The notes below the pieces were generated by a model. That model saw only the letters and a list, made by a program, of their open reading frames with translations, did not search any database and was not told where the DNA came from. A stretch of 64,000 nucleotides of DNA from positions 62,001 to 126,000 of the forward strand of contig JAMPAU010000002.1 in NCBI GenBank assembly GCA_023667045.1, given 5' to 3'. This DNA is from Ruminococcus flavefaciens. Lineage in GTDB: Bacteria > Bacillota > Clostridia > Oscillospirales > Ruminococcaceae. Made by a program: the position numbers and the translations under genes. The first letter of the stretch is position 1. Each line of letters opens with the position of its first letter. Shown here in pieces: positions 43,601 to 52,254 of the stretch.

Positions 43601-44165
43601 TAATGCATAATTCATAATGCTGAATTAATAATTAATTGTAACGTTCTTTTTCAGTGCCTATAAATATTTATCATCACTGCTGATTTTTAGCTATATATAG
43701 CTGTAAATGAAACTTTTTTCGATTTATAAGTGACGATAAACTGCATTTTCCAAAACCTTTTTTATTTTTTTATTTTATATATATATTATATATTCTTTTA
43801 TTAAAGAGTTATAAAATAGTAAATTATCATCACTTTAGGCACTTATCGTCACTGATAAAAAACTCTTGATTATGCATTCTTAATTATTAATTGCAACGTT
43901 CTTTTTGGTGACGGATAATTATTTATGGGTCACCTTGATTTTTTACCAAATATAGCTATAAACCAGTCTTTTTTATTTTTTGGTGACCTATAAATCTGTT
44001 TTTCCAAAACCTTTTCTATTTTTATATATTATATATTTTTTTTATAAAGGGTTTATAAAAATAGTAAATATCCGTCACCTTTTGTTGATGAAAGTGCTAT
44101 TTTCACCGATATATAGCCAAAAACATGGGTGACGGATAATTTTTCTATCCGTCACCGTTATGCAT
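43601..44165. repeat. Tandem 255-bp noncoding repeat, two diverged copies
   Basis: Copy 1 covers about 43601-43866 and copy 2 about 43870-44165. Equivalent landmarks (AACGTTCTTTTT, TTTTCCAAAACCTTTT, TATAAAATAGTAAAT-like) lie 255 bp apart or nearly so. Each copy has its own short motif in both orientations: GTGACGATAA at 43730 with TTATCRTCACT at 43668, 43824 and 43843 in copy 1; GGTGACGGATAA at 43907 and 44129 with TATCCGTCACC at 44069 and 44147 in copy 2. No ORF is seen and AT content is very high. It may be a small nonautonomous element or a structured RNA. Confidence 0.7.
44129..44157 (-). terminator. Hairpin after the first dockerin gene
   Basis: A perfect 11-bp stem (44129-44139 with 44147-44157) lies 11 nt past the dockerin stop. 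On the minus strand CATG and a T-run follow. It is also one of the copy-2 motif pairs of the repeat. Confidence 0.6.
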
Positions 44166-44167
44166 TT

Positions 44168-45595
44168 TTAATGAGGGGTATATGCTATTTCATATCCCGA
44201 GTTCTCAAAAGGCACTGTAGTAACAGCAGTCCAACTGCCGTCTTTCCAGCTGAGAGTTACTGCATCGTCAAGCCATGTGACAGAGTATGTTTCGCCGTTT
44301 CCGAAAACGCTGTTGCCGTTGGTATCTACAGACCATTCGCCGTCCTCAGTGAAAGGCATATTGCGGTATTCTGTCTGTAGGTCGCCGAGATGTTTCAAGT
44401 GACCGTCTGATTCTTCGAGGTATATATCAATGGAAGTTTCCCTGCCTATGTCGCCGGAATTGAAGTTACCGCTGTAGTGGTGGGGGATAAAGTGCAATTT
44501 TGAAGTACCGTCGGGGGAGAGATAGGAAGTTTCCGAGCCGTCTATTTCAATTACATCTTCGCCGTCATAAGAGGACTGAATCTTGTGTGAGTAATAGTCG
44601 ATAACAAAGCAGTCAGCACGGAAGTAGATGTTGTAGTTTTCGCCGGAAAGTCCCTCATGGTCTTCGGGAAAATCAAAGTCAAACATATCAGCAACGTAAG
44701 TGAAAGAGCCATCATCATTTTTTATATAGACATCGGTAGCGTGATGGTGCAGACCTCTGCTGTCATGTATAAAGACTAATTCATGGTTGCCGTCTGTGTA
44801 GGAATATCTGTCGGGCAGGTCTCTGAAGAAGTGGGAAGAATCCGCATAAACTGTCATATCGTCCGCACTGCTCTGGCACTTCGGGACTGTTATCTGTGCA
44901 AGAAGATTAGTATTTACTGCCGGATAGAGACCCTCGTTATATTCGTAATCTGAATTGAGAACGAACGCTATGCCGTTTACATTTTTGTTTAGTATCTGAG
45001 TGCTGTTAAATCTTTCCACGCCTGCAATCTCATAGAAACCCCCCTCGCCGAAACTCTGCGTAAAGGGTTGAAGAATAAGGTTGTTTTCCTCAAAGAAAGT
45101 TTCGTCATAGCGGTCGGTGAACTTCTGCATATCGCCGTCCGACATTATTGTGCTGAGGTAACCGGACATATCGCCGTATGTTGTAAAGACTTGATTTCCG
45201 TCTTCGATTAAGTTATGACTTTCAAAAACCGAATCAGATTCAAAGGAATCTATAGCCCAAGTCTGAACGGGTGCGTTTTCGGGGTGAAGTACGGTCTGCC
45301 TCATCTGTACGAGGTCGAAAACATCAAAAACTCCGTCGAAATTAATATCGAGCCTTGAGCTTTCGATTTCTTTATATTCGTCATAGGAATAGTTGTCCAT
45401 AAGGCACTTCTGTAATATTACAGCGTCGGCAACATTCAGCTTGCCGTCGTCGTTTATGTCGCCGGAAATGACAGTCTTAGACCAGTTTTCAGCACCTTTT
45501 TCAATGAATATAGGTTCTGACTTAGCACTGGCGACGGTCGGGACAATGCCAGTCATTACGGACAGGCACAGGAGCGTGCTTAATAATTTTTTCAT
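44168..45595 (-). CDS. Secreted dockerin protein A
   Basis: A 475-residue exported protein. A signal peptide (MKKLLSTLLCLSVMTG...VASA) precedes a type I dockerin with two calcium loops, GDINDDGKLNVADAVILQK and LDINFDGVFDVFDLVQMRQ (about 45-108). Dockerins bind cohesins on cellulosome scaffolds. The remaining 365 residues show no recognised carbohydrate enzyme. A segment near 170-240 (DRYDETFFEENNLIL...VPKCQSS) is PrcB-like at low confidence. The C-terminal 55 residues (EGEWSVDTNGNSVFGNGETY) recur in the next gene. ATG at 45595 follows GGAGG. An upstream in-frame ATG is unsupported. Confidence 0.85.
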   Translation of the reverse strand: MKKLLSTLLCLSVMTGIVPTVASAKSEPIFIEKGAENWSKTVISGDINDDGKLNVADAVILQKCLMDNYSYDEYKEIESSRLDINFDGVFDVFDLVQMRQTVLHPENAPVQTWAIDSFESDSVFESHNLIEDGNQVFTTYGDMSGYLSTIMSDGDMQKFTDRYDETFFEENNLILQPFTQSFGEGGFYEIAGVERFNSTQILNKNVNGIAFVLNSDYEYNEGLYPAVNTNLLAQITVPKCQSSADDMTVYADSSHFFRDLPDRYSYTDGNHELVFIHDSRGLHHHATDVYIKNDDGSFTYVADMFDFDFPEDHEGLSGENYNIYFRADCFVIDYYSHKIQSSYDGEDVIEIDGSETSYLSPDGTSKLHFIPHHYSGNFNSGDIGRETSIDIYLEESDGHLKHLGDLQTEYRNMPFTEDGEWSVDTNGNSVFGNGETYSVTWLDDAVTLSWKDGSWTAVTTVPFENSGYEIAYTPH

Positions 45596-45640
45596 GTTTA
45601 CCTCCGTTTTATAGGGAAATGGTTTATAATCTTTTCCAAT

Positions 45641-45670
45641 ATTATACAGTATATCGGGGAAATTTTCAAT
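45641..45670 (-). promoter_or_regulatory. Promoter of dockerin gene A
   Basis: On the minus strand: -35 TTGAAA (45670-45665), 18-bp spacer, -10 TATAAT (45646-45641). Confidence 0.7.
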
Positions 45671-45722
45671 AGGTATTTTGACTGAAAACGGGGGGGTGAT
45701 TTGTTGATATTGCACAAAAAAA

Positions 45723-45751
45723 CAGACGTACTCACAAAAAGCACGCCTGTC
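45723..45751 (-). terminator. Terminator after dockerin gene B
   Basis: Arms ACAGACGT and ACGCCTGT (45723-45730 with 45744-45751, one wobble) are followed on the minus strand by seven T. Confidence 0.75.
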
Positions 45752-45757
45752 GGGATA

Positions 45758-46846
45758 TTATTCTTTTGTGTAGTCTATGCACTGAACGTCTTCGCCCTCA
45801 AAGTCAACATAGACTTTTTCCCAGTGGTCTTCTTTAATCTGGTGGTCAATTGATATTGCATTATCAAGCCATGTGATAGAGTATGTTTCGCCGTTTCCGA
45901 AAACGCTGTTGCCGTCGCTGTCTACAGACCATTCGCCCTCATCAGTGAAAGGTTTTTCGCCGTAGCCTGTCATATAGGTCAGAGCCTTGAAAGATATTTT
46001 GCTTTGTCTGAGGAAAACCCTAATATCGCTGATATTGCCGATTGTTTCCTGCGTGATAGTTATTTCCTTAGTTCCGTCGGGTGAGAGATATATGTGCGAG
46101 GACATATCCGTTTCATTGCCGTTAGTATCGAATACTGAAACAAAGTCGCCCGCCTTGCTGTGTGCTTTAGGTATAGTAGCCTGCACGAGCAGAGGGGTAT
46201 TAGTCACCGGATAGAGTACTTTATAAGCGTCATAACCGGAAGTGAGAGTAAGGAATATTTCATCTCCTGCCATTCGGGCTTTAAGGTTAGGTCGCATTTT
46301 TCCAAAACTCGATATTTCGTAATATATTCCTCTGCCGTACTCCTGCATGAAAGTCACAAGCACAAGGTTATTTTCCTCAAAGAAACTTTCATCATAGCGG
46401 TCAAGATACAACTGCAACTCAGAATCATCTGAAATAAAAGAAGACAAATAATCGTACATTTCATTGAAGTCAGTGAGAACGCTGTCATTTATAGGCAGTT
46501 CTCCGGCTGATTTGAGAATATCAACAGAGTATGTACGGGAGAGGGGAGTTTCTGGTGAAATAATAGACTGTCTCATTAAAGTCATATCAAAGGAGTCAAT
46601 AGTTCCGTCAAAATTTATATCGAGACATGAAAGGTCGTCATTTTCATATTTACCCGATGTAAGATATTTCTGAAGAAGTACAGCGTCAGCGATATTTATT
46701 GAGCTGTCTTTGTTTGCATCTCCGGAAATTACAGTTTCAGACCAGCTTACCTTACCGCTTGGAATGAAGATATTATTTGAAGAAATACTGGGAGTAGGCG
46801 TTGAAGACATTACAGTACACAAAAAACCAATAATTAATCTTTTCAT
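45758..46846 (-). CDS. Secreted dockerin protein B, paralogue of A
   Basis: A 362-residue exported protein. The signal peptide (MKRLIIGFLCTVMSS...) is followed by a type I dockerin with loops GDANKDSSINIADAVLLQK and LDINFDGTIDSFDMTLMRQ. The first loop has Ser where Gly is usual. As in protein A, a WSETVISGD lead-in comes before the dockerin, DRYDESFFEENNLVL lies in the middle and EGEWSVDSDGNSVFGNGETY near the end. The two genes are tandem paralogues but have separate promoters. B is shorter, lacking about 110 residues before the C-terminal module. ATG at 46846 follows GGAGG. Confidence 0.83.
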   Translation of the reverse strand: MKRLIIGFLCTVMSSTPTPSISSNNIFIPSGKVSWSETVISGDANKDSSINIADAVLLQKYLTSGKYENDDLSCLDINFDGTIDSFDMTLMRQSIISPETPLSRTYSVDILKSAGELPINDSVLTDFNEMYDYLSSFISDDSELQLYLDRYDESFFEENNLVLVTFMQEYGRGIYYEISSFGKMRPNLKARMAGDEIFLTLTSGYDAYKVLYPVTNTPLLVQATIPKAHSKAGDFVSVFDTNGNETDMSSHIYLSPDGTKEITITQETIGNISDIRVFLRQSKISFKALTYMTGYGEKPFTDEGEWSVDSDGNSVFGNGETYSITWLDNAISIDHQIKEDHWEKVYVDFEGEDVQCIDYTKE

Positions 46847-46883
46847 GTCATACCTCCGTGAATTTATTTTTAGTCCATAATAC

Positions 46884-46912
46884 ATTATACTATAAAACGG
46901 AAAAATTTTCAA
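46884..46912 (-). promoter_or_regulatory. Promoter of dockerin gene B
   Basis: On the minus strand: -35 TTGAAA (46912-46907), 17-bp spacer, -10 TATAAT (46889-46884). Nearly the same sequence and geometry as the promoter of gene A suggests joint control. Confidence 0.75.
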
Positions 46913-46987
46913 TTGACATAATAGACGAAAGTTTGCTTTTGCAATGTATAATTTATACAAATCATATGTAAATTATCTGTATAAACC

Positions 46988-47956
46988 TCAGTCAGTATTT
47001 TGGTTCTTTCCTGCGACTTCCGTAAGACCTGTAGCGAGACCTGCCAGTCCTTGAATTTCGCTCGGAATGATAATCTTAGTAGCCTTGCCGTCGGCAGCCT
47101 TTCCGAAAGCCTCAAGAGCTTTAAGTTTAATAACCTGTTCATTAGGAGAAGAACTGTTGAGTTTATCAAGACTTTCAGCGAGAGCCTGCTGTACCAGAGC
47201 GATAGCCTCTGCCTCGCCGGTAGCTTCAAGTATTTTCTTTTCACGTACAGCGTCGGCACGGAGTATAGTAGCCTGTTTTTCCGCTTCTGCTTCGAGTATA
47301 GCCGATTCCTTTTTAGCTTGAGCTCTGAGTATCTGGGATTCCTTTTCACCCTCTGCAACAAGTATCTGTGACTTTTTATCGCCCTCTGCCTGTAAAATTT
47401 TTTCACGGCGTTCACGTTCTGCCTTCATCTGTTTTTCCATAGCGTCTTGAATTTCACGAGGTGGCAGGATATTTTTCAGTTCAACACGGTTTACCTTTAT
47501 GCCCCAGCGGTCTGTTGCTTGGTCGAGGGTAGCGGTTATTTTGGTATTGATAACGTCTCTTGAAGTGAGGGTTGAGTCAAGTTCAAGCTCGCCGATAATG
47601 TTTCTTAGGGTAGTAGCGGAGAGGTTCTCGATAGCCTGTAGGGGCTGTTCAACGCCGTATATGTACTGTTTAGCGTCTGTAATTTGATAGAATACGACAG
47701 TATCAATCTGCATTGTTACATTGTCTTTGGTGATAACCGGCTGTGGCTTGAAGTCAACAACCTTTTCTTTCAGTGAAATCTTTCCTGCTATTCTGTCAAT
47801 AAATGGTATGCATATGTGAATACCTGTCTGCCATTCAGCATGGAAAGAGCCGAAACGCTCTATAACAAAAACGTGTGCCTGCGGTACAATTCTTATACAT
47901 CTGATAAACATGATAATAAGGAAGATAATTACGAGTGCTATTATAGTTTCTTTCAT
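46988..47956 (-). CDS. SPFH/Band 7 (stomatin-like) membrane protein
   Basis: A 322-residue protein with one N-terminal membrane helix (about 6-26), the SPFH domain (RIVPQAHVFVIERFGSFHAEWQ... ERREKILQAEGDKK) and a helical stretch of repeats of the type ILVAEGEKESQILRAQAKKE. It forms oligomeric membrane scaffolds in relatives such as QmcA. Last gene of the NfeD-methyltransferase-SPFH unit. NfeD proteins are regular partners of SPFH proteins. Confidence 0.92.
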   Translation of the reverse strand: MKETIIALVIIFLIIMFIRCIRIVPQAHVFVIERFGSFHAEWQTGIHICIPFIDRIAGKISLKEKVVDFKPQPVITKDNVTMQIDTVVFYQITDAKQYIYGVEQPLQAIENLSATTLRNIIGELELDSTLTSRDVINTKITATLDQATDRWGIKVNRVELKNILPPREIQDAMEKQMKAERERREKILQAEGDKKSQILVAEGEKESQILRAQAKKESAILEAEAEKQATILRADAVREKKILEATGEAEAIALVQQALAESLDKLNSSSPNEQVIKLKALEAFGKAADGKATKIIIPSEIQGLAGLATGLTEVAGKNQNTD

Positions 47957-47989
47957 ATATTTGCCTCCGTTTAGTGTTTAGGGTTTGAG

Positions 47990-48772
47990 TTAGTTTTTCC
48001 ATTTGAAAACCGCTATTCTGTTGTTAAGTTTCGGAGCAACAATACTGCCGACAGCTCCGGCAATGCTGTATTTTTTCATTTCGCTCCATAGACTTTTTTC
48101 AGATAAAAGTTTCAGTTTTTTGTCAAGTGGCAGTAAATCTTCCGCCGAGTGAGTACCCCAGCCGAACTTTGCGTTAGTGTCCTTTACTGTGTCGTGATGT
48201 TTTTCGTTCATCATTTTAGGGTGCATGAGTTCTGCCAGAATAAAGCCTTTTTCAAATGAACTGGTGATACTGCTGAGGATTTTTTTCACCTGTTCTTTTG
48301 AAAAGTACATAAGAAGACCCTCTGCAATAATTATGGTAACTTTGCCTTTGGGGATATTTTCTGTCCAGCCGTCAGCGAGAATATCCGAAGCAAGCATATG
48401 CTCTCTTGCAGTTTCAGTAAAAACTTTTTTCCGCACTTCTATTGAATCGGGCAGGTCGACGTTATACCACTGCACAGTGCCGTTATCGACACGTGAGAAT
48501 CGGTTGTCCAGACCACAGCCAATATTTACACATACTGCATGGGGATATTTTTTCAGCAGTTTTTTCACTTCTCTGTCAAGCATTATTGTTCTTGCCACAA
48601 CGCCCTCATGTGAAAAGAATCTGTCATATTTTTTCGTATCAATAGCGAGACTTTCCGTTATCTCAACCGCTTTTTTGTCATATATTCTGGCGTTTTTCCG
48701 CCTGCTCTCCACAGCCCTTACAGCAAGGGGTATCAGAGCCGTTTCCTGCACATCGCCCAGTTTCAGATTCAT
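47990..48772 (-). CDS. LCM-family class I SAM-dependent methyltransferase
   Basis: A 260-residue methyltransferase. Its start (LGDVQETALIPLAVRAVESRR), the AdoMet loop VCVNIGCGLDNRFSRVD and AEGLLMYFSKEQVKKIL mark the leucine carboxyl methyltransferase-like (PPM1/TTS1) family. Bacterial substrates are unknown and it need not methylate a protein. It lies between nfeD (4-nt overlap) and the SPFH gene, splitting a pair that is normally adjacent. Confidence 0.85.
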   Translation of the reverse strand: MNLKLGDVQETALIPLAVRAVESRRKNARIYDKKAVEITESLAIDTKKYDRFFSHEGVVARTIMLDREVKKLLKKYPHAVCVNIGCGLDNRFSRVDNGTVQWYNVDLPDSIEVRKKVFTETAREHMLASDILADGWTENIPKGKVTIIIAEGLLMYFSKEQVKKILSSITSSFEKGFILAELMHPKMMNEKHHDTVKDTNAKFGWGTHSAEDLLPLDKKLKLLSEKSLWSEMKKYSIAGAVGSIVAPKLNNRIAVFKWKN

Positions 48773-49206
48773 TTTAATTCCCCCTTATATGTAACGATAA
48801 GTTTAGCACCCTGTACTGATTTTACAGTGACGATACTTTCAGCCGGAATAATTTCATCTGATACGGCTTTCCAGTCCACGCCGTTTAGAGTAACCCTGCC
48901 AGTGCCTGTGCGTGTGTTTATTTCCTCAATGACGACGGCTTTTTTTCCGGCATTCAGTTCTGCATTGGTGGGGACGTACTCTTTTTTGCGGAATTTTTTC
49001 ATGAGCGGAAATGTCACCGCAAGAAGTACGGCAGAAACTATTATAAATACCGCAAGCTGTACGGCAAAAGATAAATCTTTCATGAAGTACGTCGCAAGCA
49101 TGGTTACAAAAGCACCGACAGCAAGCCATACCGATACAAGCTGTACCGTCATTATTTCGAGAACGACAAATACTACCACTGCCGTTGCCCATATTAATAT
49201 ATTCAT
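48769..49206 (-). CDS. NfeD-family membrane protein
   Basis: A 145-residue protein with three hydrophobic segments (about 2-20, 24-42, 48-66) and a C-terminal OB-fold domain (ARNTRTG-like VIEEINTRTGTGRVTLNGVD). It is the short NfeD form, without a protease domain. It starts at ATG 49206 behind AAAGGAG. An upstream in-frame ATG at 49278 lies before the promoter and was rejected. First gene of the unit with the methyltransferase and SPFH genes. Confidence 0.88.
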   Translation of the reverse strand: MNILIWATAVVVFVVLEIMTVQLVSVWLAVGAFVTMLATYFMKDLSFAVQLAVFIIVSAVLLAVTFPLMKKFRKKEYVPTNAELNAGKKAVVIEEINTRTGTGRVTLNGVDWKAVSDEIIPAESIVTVKSVQGAKLIVTYKGELK

Positions 49207-49228
49207 AGCAAACTCCTTTCCTTGCTTT

Positions 49229-49257
49229 ATTATATCATAATGTGCGGAGTTTTGCAA
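49229..49257 (-). promoter_or_regulatory. Promoter of the NfeD unit
   Basis: On the minus strand: -35 TTGCAA (49257-49252), 17-bp spacer, -10 TATAAT (49234-49229). Confidence 0.75.
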
Positions 49258-49717
49258 TATATCCGTGAAAATTCTCATTTGTCCGGCTGTGATTTTTCCG
49301 GAAGTAAACGCTCATAAAATGCACAGAAAAGAAACTGAATAAAAATCTTCTCTCTGTCATTATGCACAAAAAATAAATCATCTGCTTTTCTGACTGGCGG
49401 TTTAGTATAATATTAAAGCGGAATATTATGTGTTTATCTTTTAATTAAATCAGTGTTTTATTTTCGTATACATGAACAAAACTTCATCAAATAAACTGTA
49501 CATTATGACGGAACTCTTTTCGGCAAAAAATGGACTTAATGCGTTTTTATAACGAAATGAATAGGTATTGGCTGTTTCAGCAACGTCATTATACGCTCTT
49601 TGTTGATGATTATTATTGAAGACATATACGTCCGGCGTTTTTTACAGCGAAATAAAGAGTTAAAATTATTAAGCAATATATCTCTGTATTTTTTGTTCAG
49701 CAACTCAGCACATAGGG
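49258..49717. other. Intergenic region without a recognised gene
   Basis: About 460 nt between divergent promoters of the NfeD unit and the ABC importer. The sequence is AT-rich. I see no convincing ORF, terminator or repeat. A possible operator for the importer would lie at its right end but none was recognised. Confidence 0.6.
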
Positions 49718-49746
49718 TTGATTTTTTCTTTGCAATATATTATAAT
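49718..49746 (+). promoter_or_regulatory. Promoter of the sugar ABC importer
   Basis: TTGATT at 49718-49723, 17-bp spacer, TATAAT at 49741-49746, 38 nt before the solute-binding protein start. Confidence 0.65.
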
Positions 49747-49784
49747 AGTCTTATATCATTATATTTTTAGGGGGAACTCAGAGT

Positions 49785-51095
49785 ATGAAAAAAATATTTA
49801 TACCTGTTGTTTGTACTCTCACGCTCTTTGCCTGCGGAAAAGAACCCGTACAGAAAAAATCTCCGGACAATACCCTCGATAAGTGTACTCTGCGTTTTTC
49901 ATGGTGGGGCGGTGACGACCGTCATGAAGCTACCCTAAAAGCTATAGAACTCTGGAATACTCTTTATCCCGATATTGAAATAAAAGCCGAGTACGGCGGT
50001 TGGGACGGCTGGACAGAAAAAGTCAATACCCAGATAAGTGGCGGTTCAGAGCCGGACATAATGCAGATAAACTATAACTGGCTTGTTACTCTCTCCGGCG
50101 ACGGCGAGGGCTTTTATGACCTCAGTCAGCTTGACAGTTTTCTTGACCTCTCCGGCTTTGATGAGGATATACTTTCATTCGGTACAGTAAATGGTCATCT
50201 CAATGCCGTGCCTGTGTCGCTGACCGGACGTGGACTTTTCTATAACTCTGAAATATTTGGGCAGGTGGGTGCTGAATATCCGCACAACTGGAATGAACTT
50301 CTCTCTCTCGGCGAGACTTTCCGGCAGTATGACCGCTATCCGCTCGACCTTGATATACAGTCCGGCGGTACTGCATGGTATCTTGCCGTCGTATACGTAC
50401 AGCAGACCACGGGGAAAGAATTTATTGATATGAACGGCAATCTCGGCTTTACGGTTGAGGATATTGAAACCGCTCTTGAATTTTACAGACAGCTTGAGGA
50501 AAACCATGTTATACGCAACGTCCGCACACGTACCGACGAGGACGGCAATACCGCACTTTATCAGTCGCCGGAATTTATAGAGGGAAATATAGCAGGGGTT
50601 CTTGAATGGGGCAGTGCTGTCGGAAAATATGAATCCGTACTTGACGAAGGCGTGCTTGAAACAGGTCCTTTTCTTGACGACGGCAAAGGAAACTCAGACG
50701 GCTGGTTTATAAAGCCCTCTCTCCTGTATGCCGTTTCTGCAAATACTCAATATCCCGACGAGGCAGGGGCTTTTATTGACTTTCTGCTGAATAATCCGGA
50801 ATGTGCTGATATTCTCGGAACATCAAGGGGCATTCCGGCATCACGGTATGCAGAGGAAAGGCTTGAATCTACCGGAAAGCTCGCCGGACTTGCACAGCAG
50901 AATGCCGAACTCCTCGACAGCATGAATACTGTAACTGTAAGTCCGTACATGGAGCTTGCACGCATGAAAGAGTTTTATAATACTGCCATTGAAAAAGTCT
51001 CATATAATAAGGCTGATATTCATGAGACGGCACAGGAGCTTTACGACAATATAACAGGTTATCTGGAGAATATAACATCAACTGCCCATACCTAA
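49785..51095 (+). CDS. ABC transporter solute-binding lipoprotein (sugar type)
   Basis: A 436-residue family 1 extracellular binding protein. The signal peptide ends in the lipobox LFAC (MKKIFIPVVCTLTLFACGKE). The mature part begins with LRFSWWGGDDRHEATLKAIE and has typical family 1 features: EPDIMQINYNW, VPVSLTGRGLFYN and EWGSAVGKYE. It is the first gene of the importer unit with two permeases and GH105, so pectin-derived oligosaccharides are the likely ligands (context inference). Confidence 0.9.
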   Translation: MKKIFIPVVCTLTLFACGKEPVQKKSPDNTLDKCTLRFSWWGGDDRHEATLKAIELWNTLYPDIEIKAEYGGWDGWTEKVNTQISGGSEPDIMQINYNWLVTLSGDGEGFYDLSQLDSFLDLSGFDEDILSFGTVNGHLNAVPVSLTGRGLFYNSEIFGQVGAEYPHNWNELLSLGETFRQYDRYPLDLDIQSGGTAWYLAVVYVQQTTGKEFIDMNGNLGFTVEDIETALEFYRQLEENHVIRNVRTRTDEDGNTALYQSPEFIEGNIAGVLEWGSAVGKYESVLDEGVLETGPFLDDGKGNSDGWFIKPSLLYAVSANTQYPDEAGAFIDFLLNNPECADILGTSRGIPASRYAEERLESTGKLAGLAQQNAELLDSMNTVTVSPYMELARMKEFYNTAIEKVSYNKADIHETAQELYDNITGYLENITSTAHT

Positions 51096-51351
51096 CAGGC
51101 AGGGTTTGTCACTATCTGGCAGTGCAGACATTTAAAAATCTTCTGCCTTTTCAGAATACTTTACAGCGGATTGTATGATACGGCTGACAATGCCTTTGTA
51201 TATAAGGTATACTCATACACAACTGCAACGGTACTAAAATTTGCTGTTTTAACTTTTTAGCTTACGAGTGAGTGCTTTTTGTCTGTAACGTTTTTTTCAC
51301 AATCGAATACTATTTTTTATTCTGTCAGCAAGAAAGGGGTGTGACATTTAT
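51096..51351 (+). repeat. Intergenic element copy 1, candidate structured RNA
   Basis: These 256 nt fill the whole gap between the binding protein and the first permease and are homologous to 52255-52579. Shared blocks include TTGTCACT...GGCAGTGC, AATCTTCTG, CGGCTGACAA and ATACTCATACACAACTGCAA. Stem 1 is TCTG/CAGA (51115-51118 with 51125-51128) around GCAGTG. Stem 2 lies at 51194-51207 around TATA. Relative to copy 2 both stems keep pairing through changes on both sides. It ends in the AAGGGG ribosome site of the next gene. Confidence 0.65.
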
Positions 51352-52254
51352 ATGAAAAAATATAACAATCCGGTAGGCGTGAGCAGGTACACCGGACTTT
51401 TACTGATAAGCCCCTTTATAATAGGCTGTGCGGTATTTATAATATATCCCTTTGTCTGTTCTTTCGTAACAGGTCTTACTGATTACGATACTATACATAC
51501 ACCGGATTTTATCGGTTTTTCAAACTATAAAAAAATGCTCACGGATAAAAACTTCATAAAGGCAGTAGGGGTGACTTTGAGGTATACGCTTATTTTTGTA
51601 CCGCTTAAACTCCTTGTCTCGCTCATGACCGCACTTCTTCTTAGCATGAACATAAAGGGCATAGGCGTATACCGGACAGTCTTCTATATACCATCCATAC
51701 TCGGCTCAAACCTTGCCGTTGCGATAATGTGGCAGTATCTTTTTACACGTGAGGGGCTTGTAAATCAGTTTCTTGAATTGCTTGGGCTTTCTTCTGTCAG
51801 TTGGTACGGAGACGAAAAATACGCTCTCTTTATAATAATACTTCTCAGATTATGGGAGTTCGGCTCTACTATGGTGATATTTCTGACCGCACTGAAAGAA
51901 ATCCCGAAAGAATACTATGAATCCGCAAAGGTTGACGGTTGCGGAAGTATCAGAGCTTTTTTCAGTATTATGCTTCCTCTGCTGAAAAACGTCATATTCA
52001 TAAACGCTGTATTGCAGACTATTTCGGCATTGCAGGAGTTTAACGCACCGTATATGATTACCGGCGGAAATCCCATGAAAAGCACTTATACTGTCGGTAT
52101 GCTGATTTACGATGAGATGTTCAGCTATCATAATGCAGGTTATGCCAACGCTGTATCGTGGGTGCTTTTTGTGCTGACCGCCGTTGTAGTGTGCGTGATG
52201 TTTAAGATTACCGGAAAAATCAGAAAGGATATGCCGTCAGCTAACCACGACTAA
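51352..52254 (+). CDS. Sugar ABC transporter permease (MalF/UgpA type)
   Basis: A 300-residue polytopic protein with six predicted helices. The EAA motif that contacts the ATPase is YYESAKVDGCGSIRAFFSIMLPLL (in parts, near 185-210). It follows the binding protein after the 256-nt intergenic element. Function: transmembrane channel for the bound sugar together with the second permease. Confidence 0.92.
   Translation: MKKYNNPVGVSRYTGLLLISPFIIGCAVFIIYPFVCSFVTGLTDYDTIHTPDFIGFSNYKKMLTDKNFIKAVGVTLRYTLIFVPLKLLVSLMTALLLSMNIKGIGVYRTVFYIPSILGSNLAVAIMWQYLFTREGLVNQFLELLGLSSVSWYGDEKYALFIIILLRLWEFGSTMVIFLTALKEIPKEYYESAKVDGCGSIRAFFSIMLPLLKNVIFINAVLQTISALQEFNAPYMITGGNPMKSTYTVGMLIYDEMFSYHNAGYANAVSWVLFVLTAVVVCVMFKITGKIRKDMPSANHD

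Noticed and set aside
43601..44165. CRISPR array
   Set aside because: Only two long imperfect units and no short regular repeats with unique spacers; no cas genes in the window.
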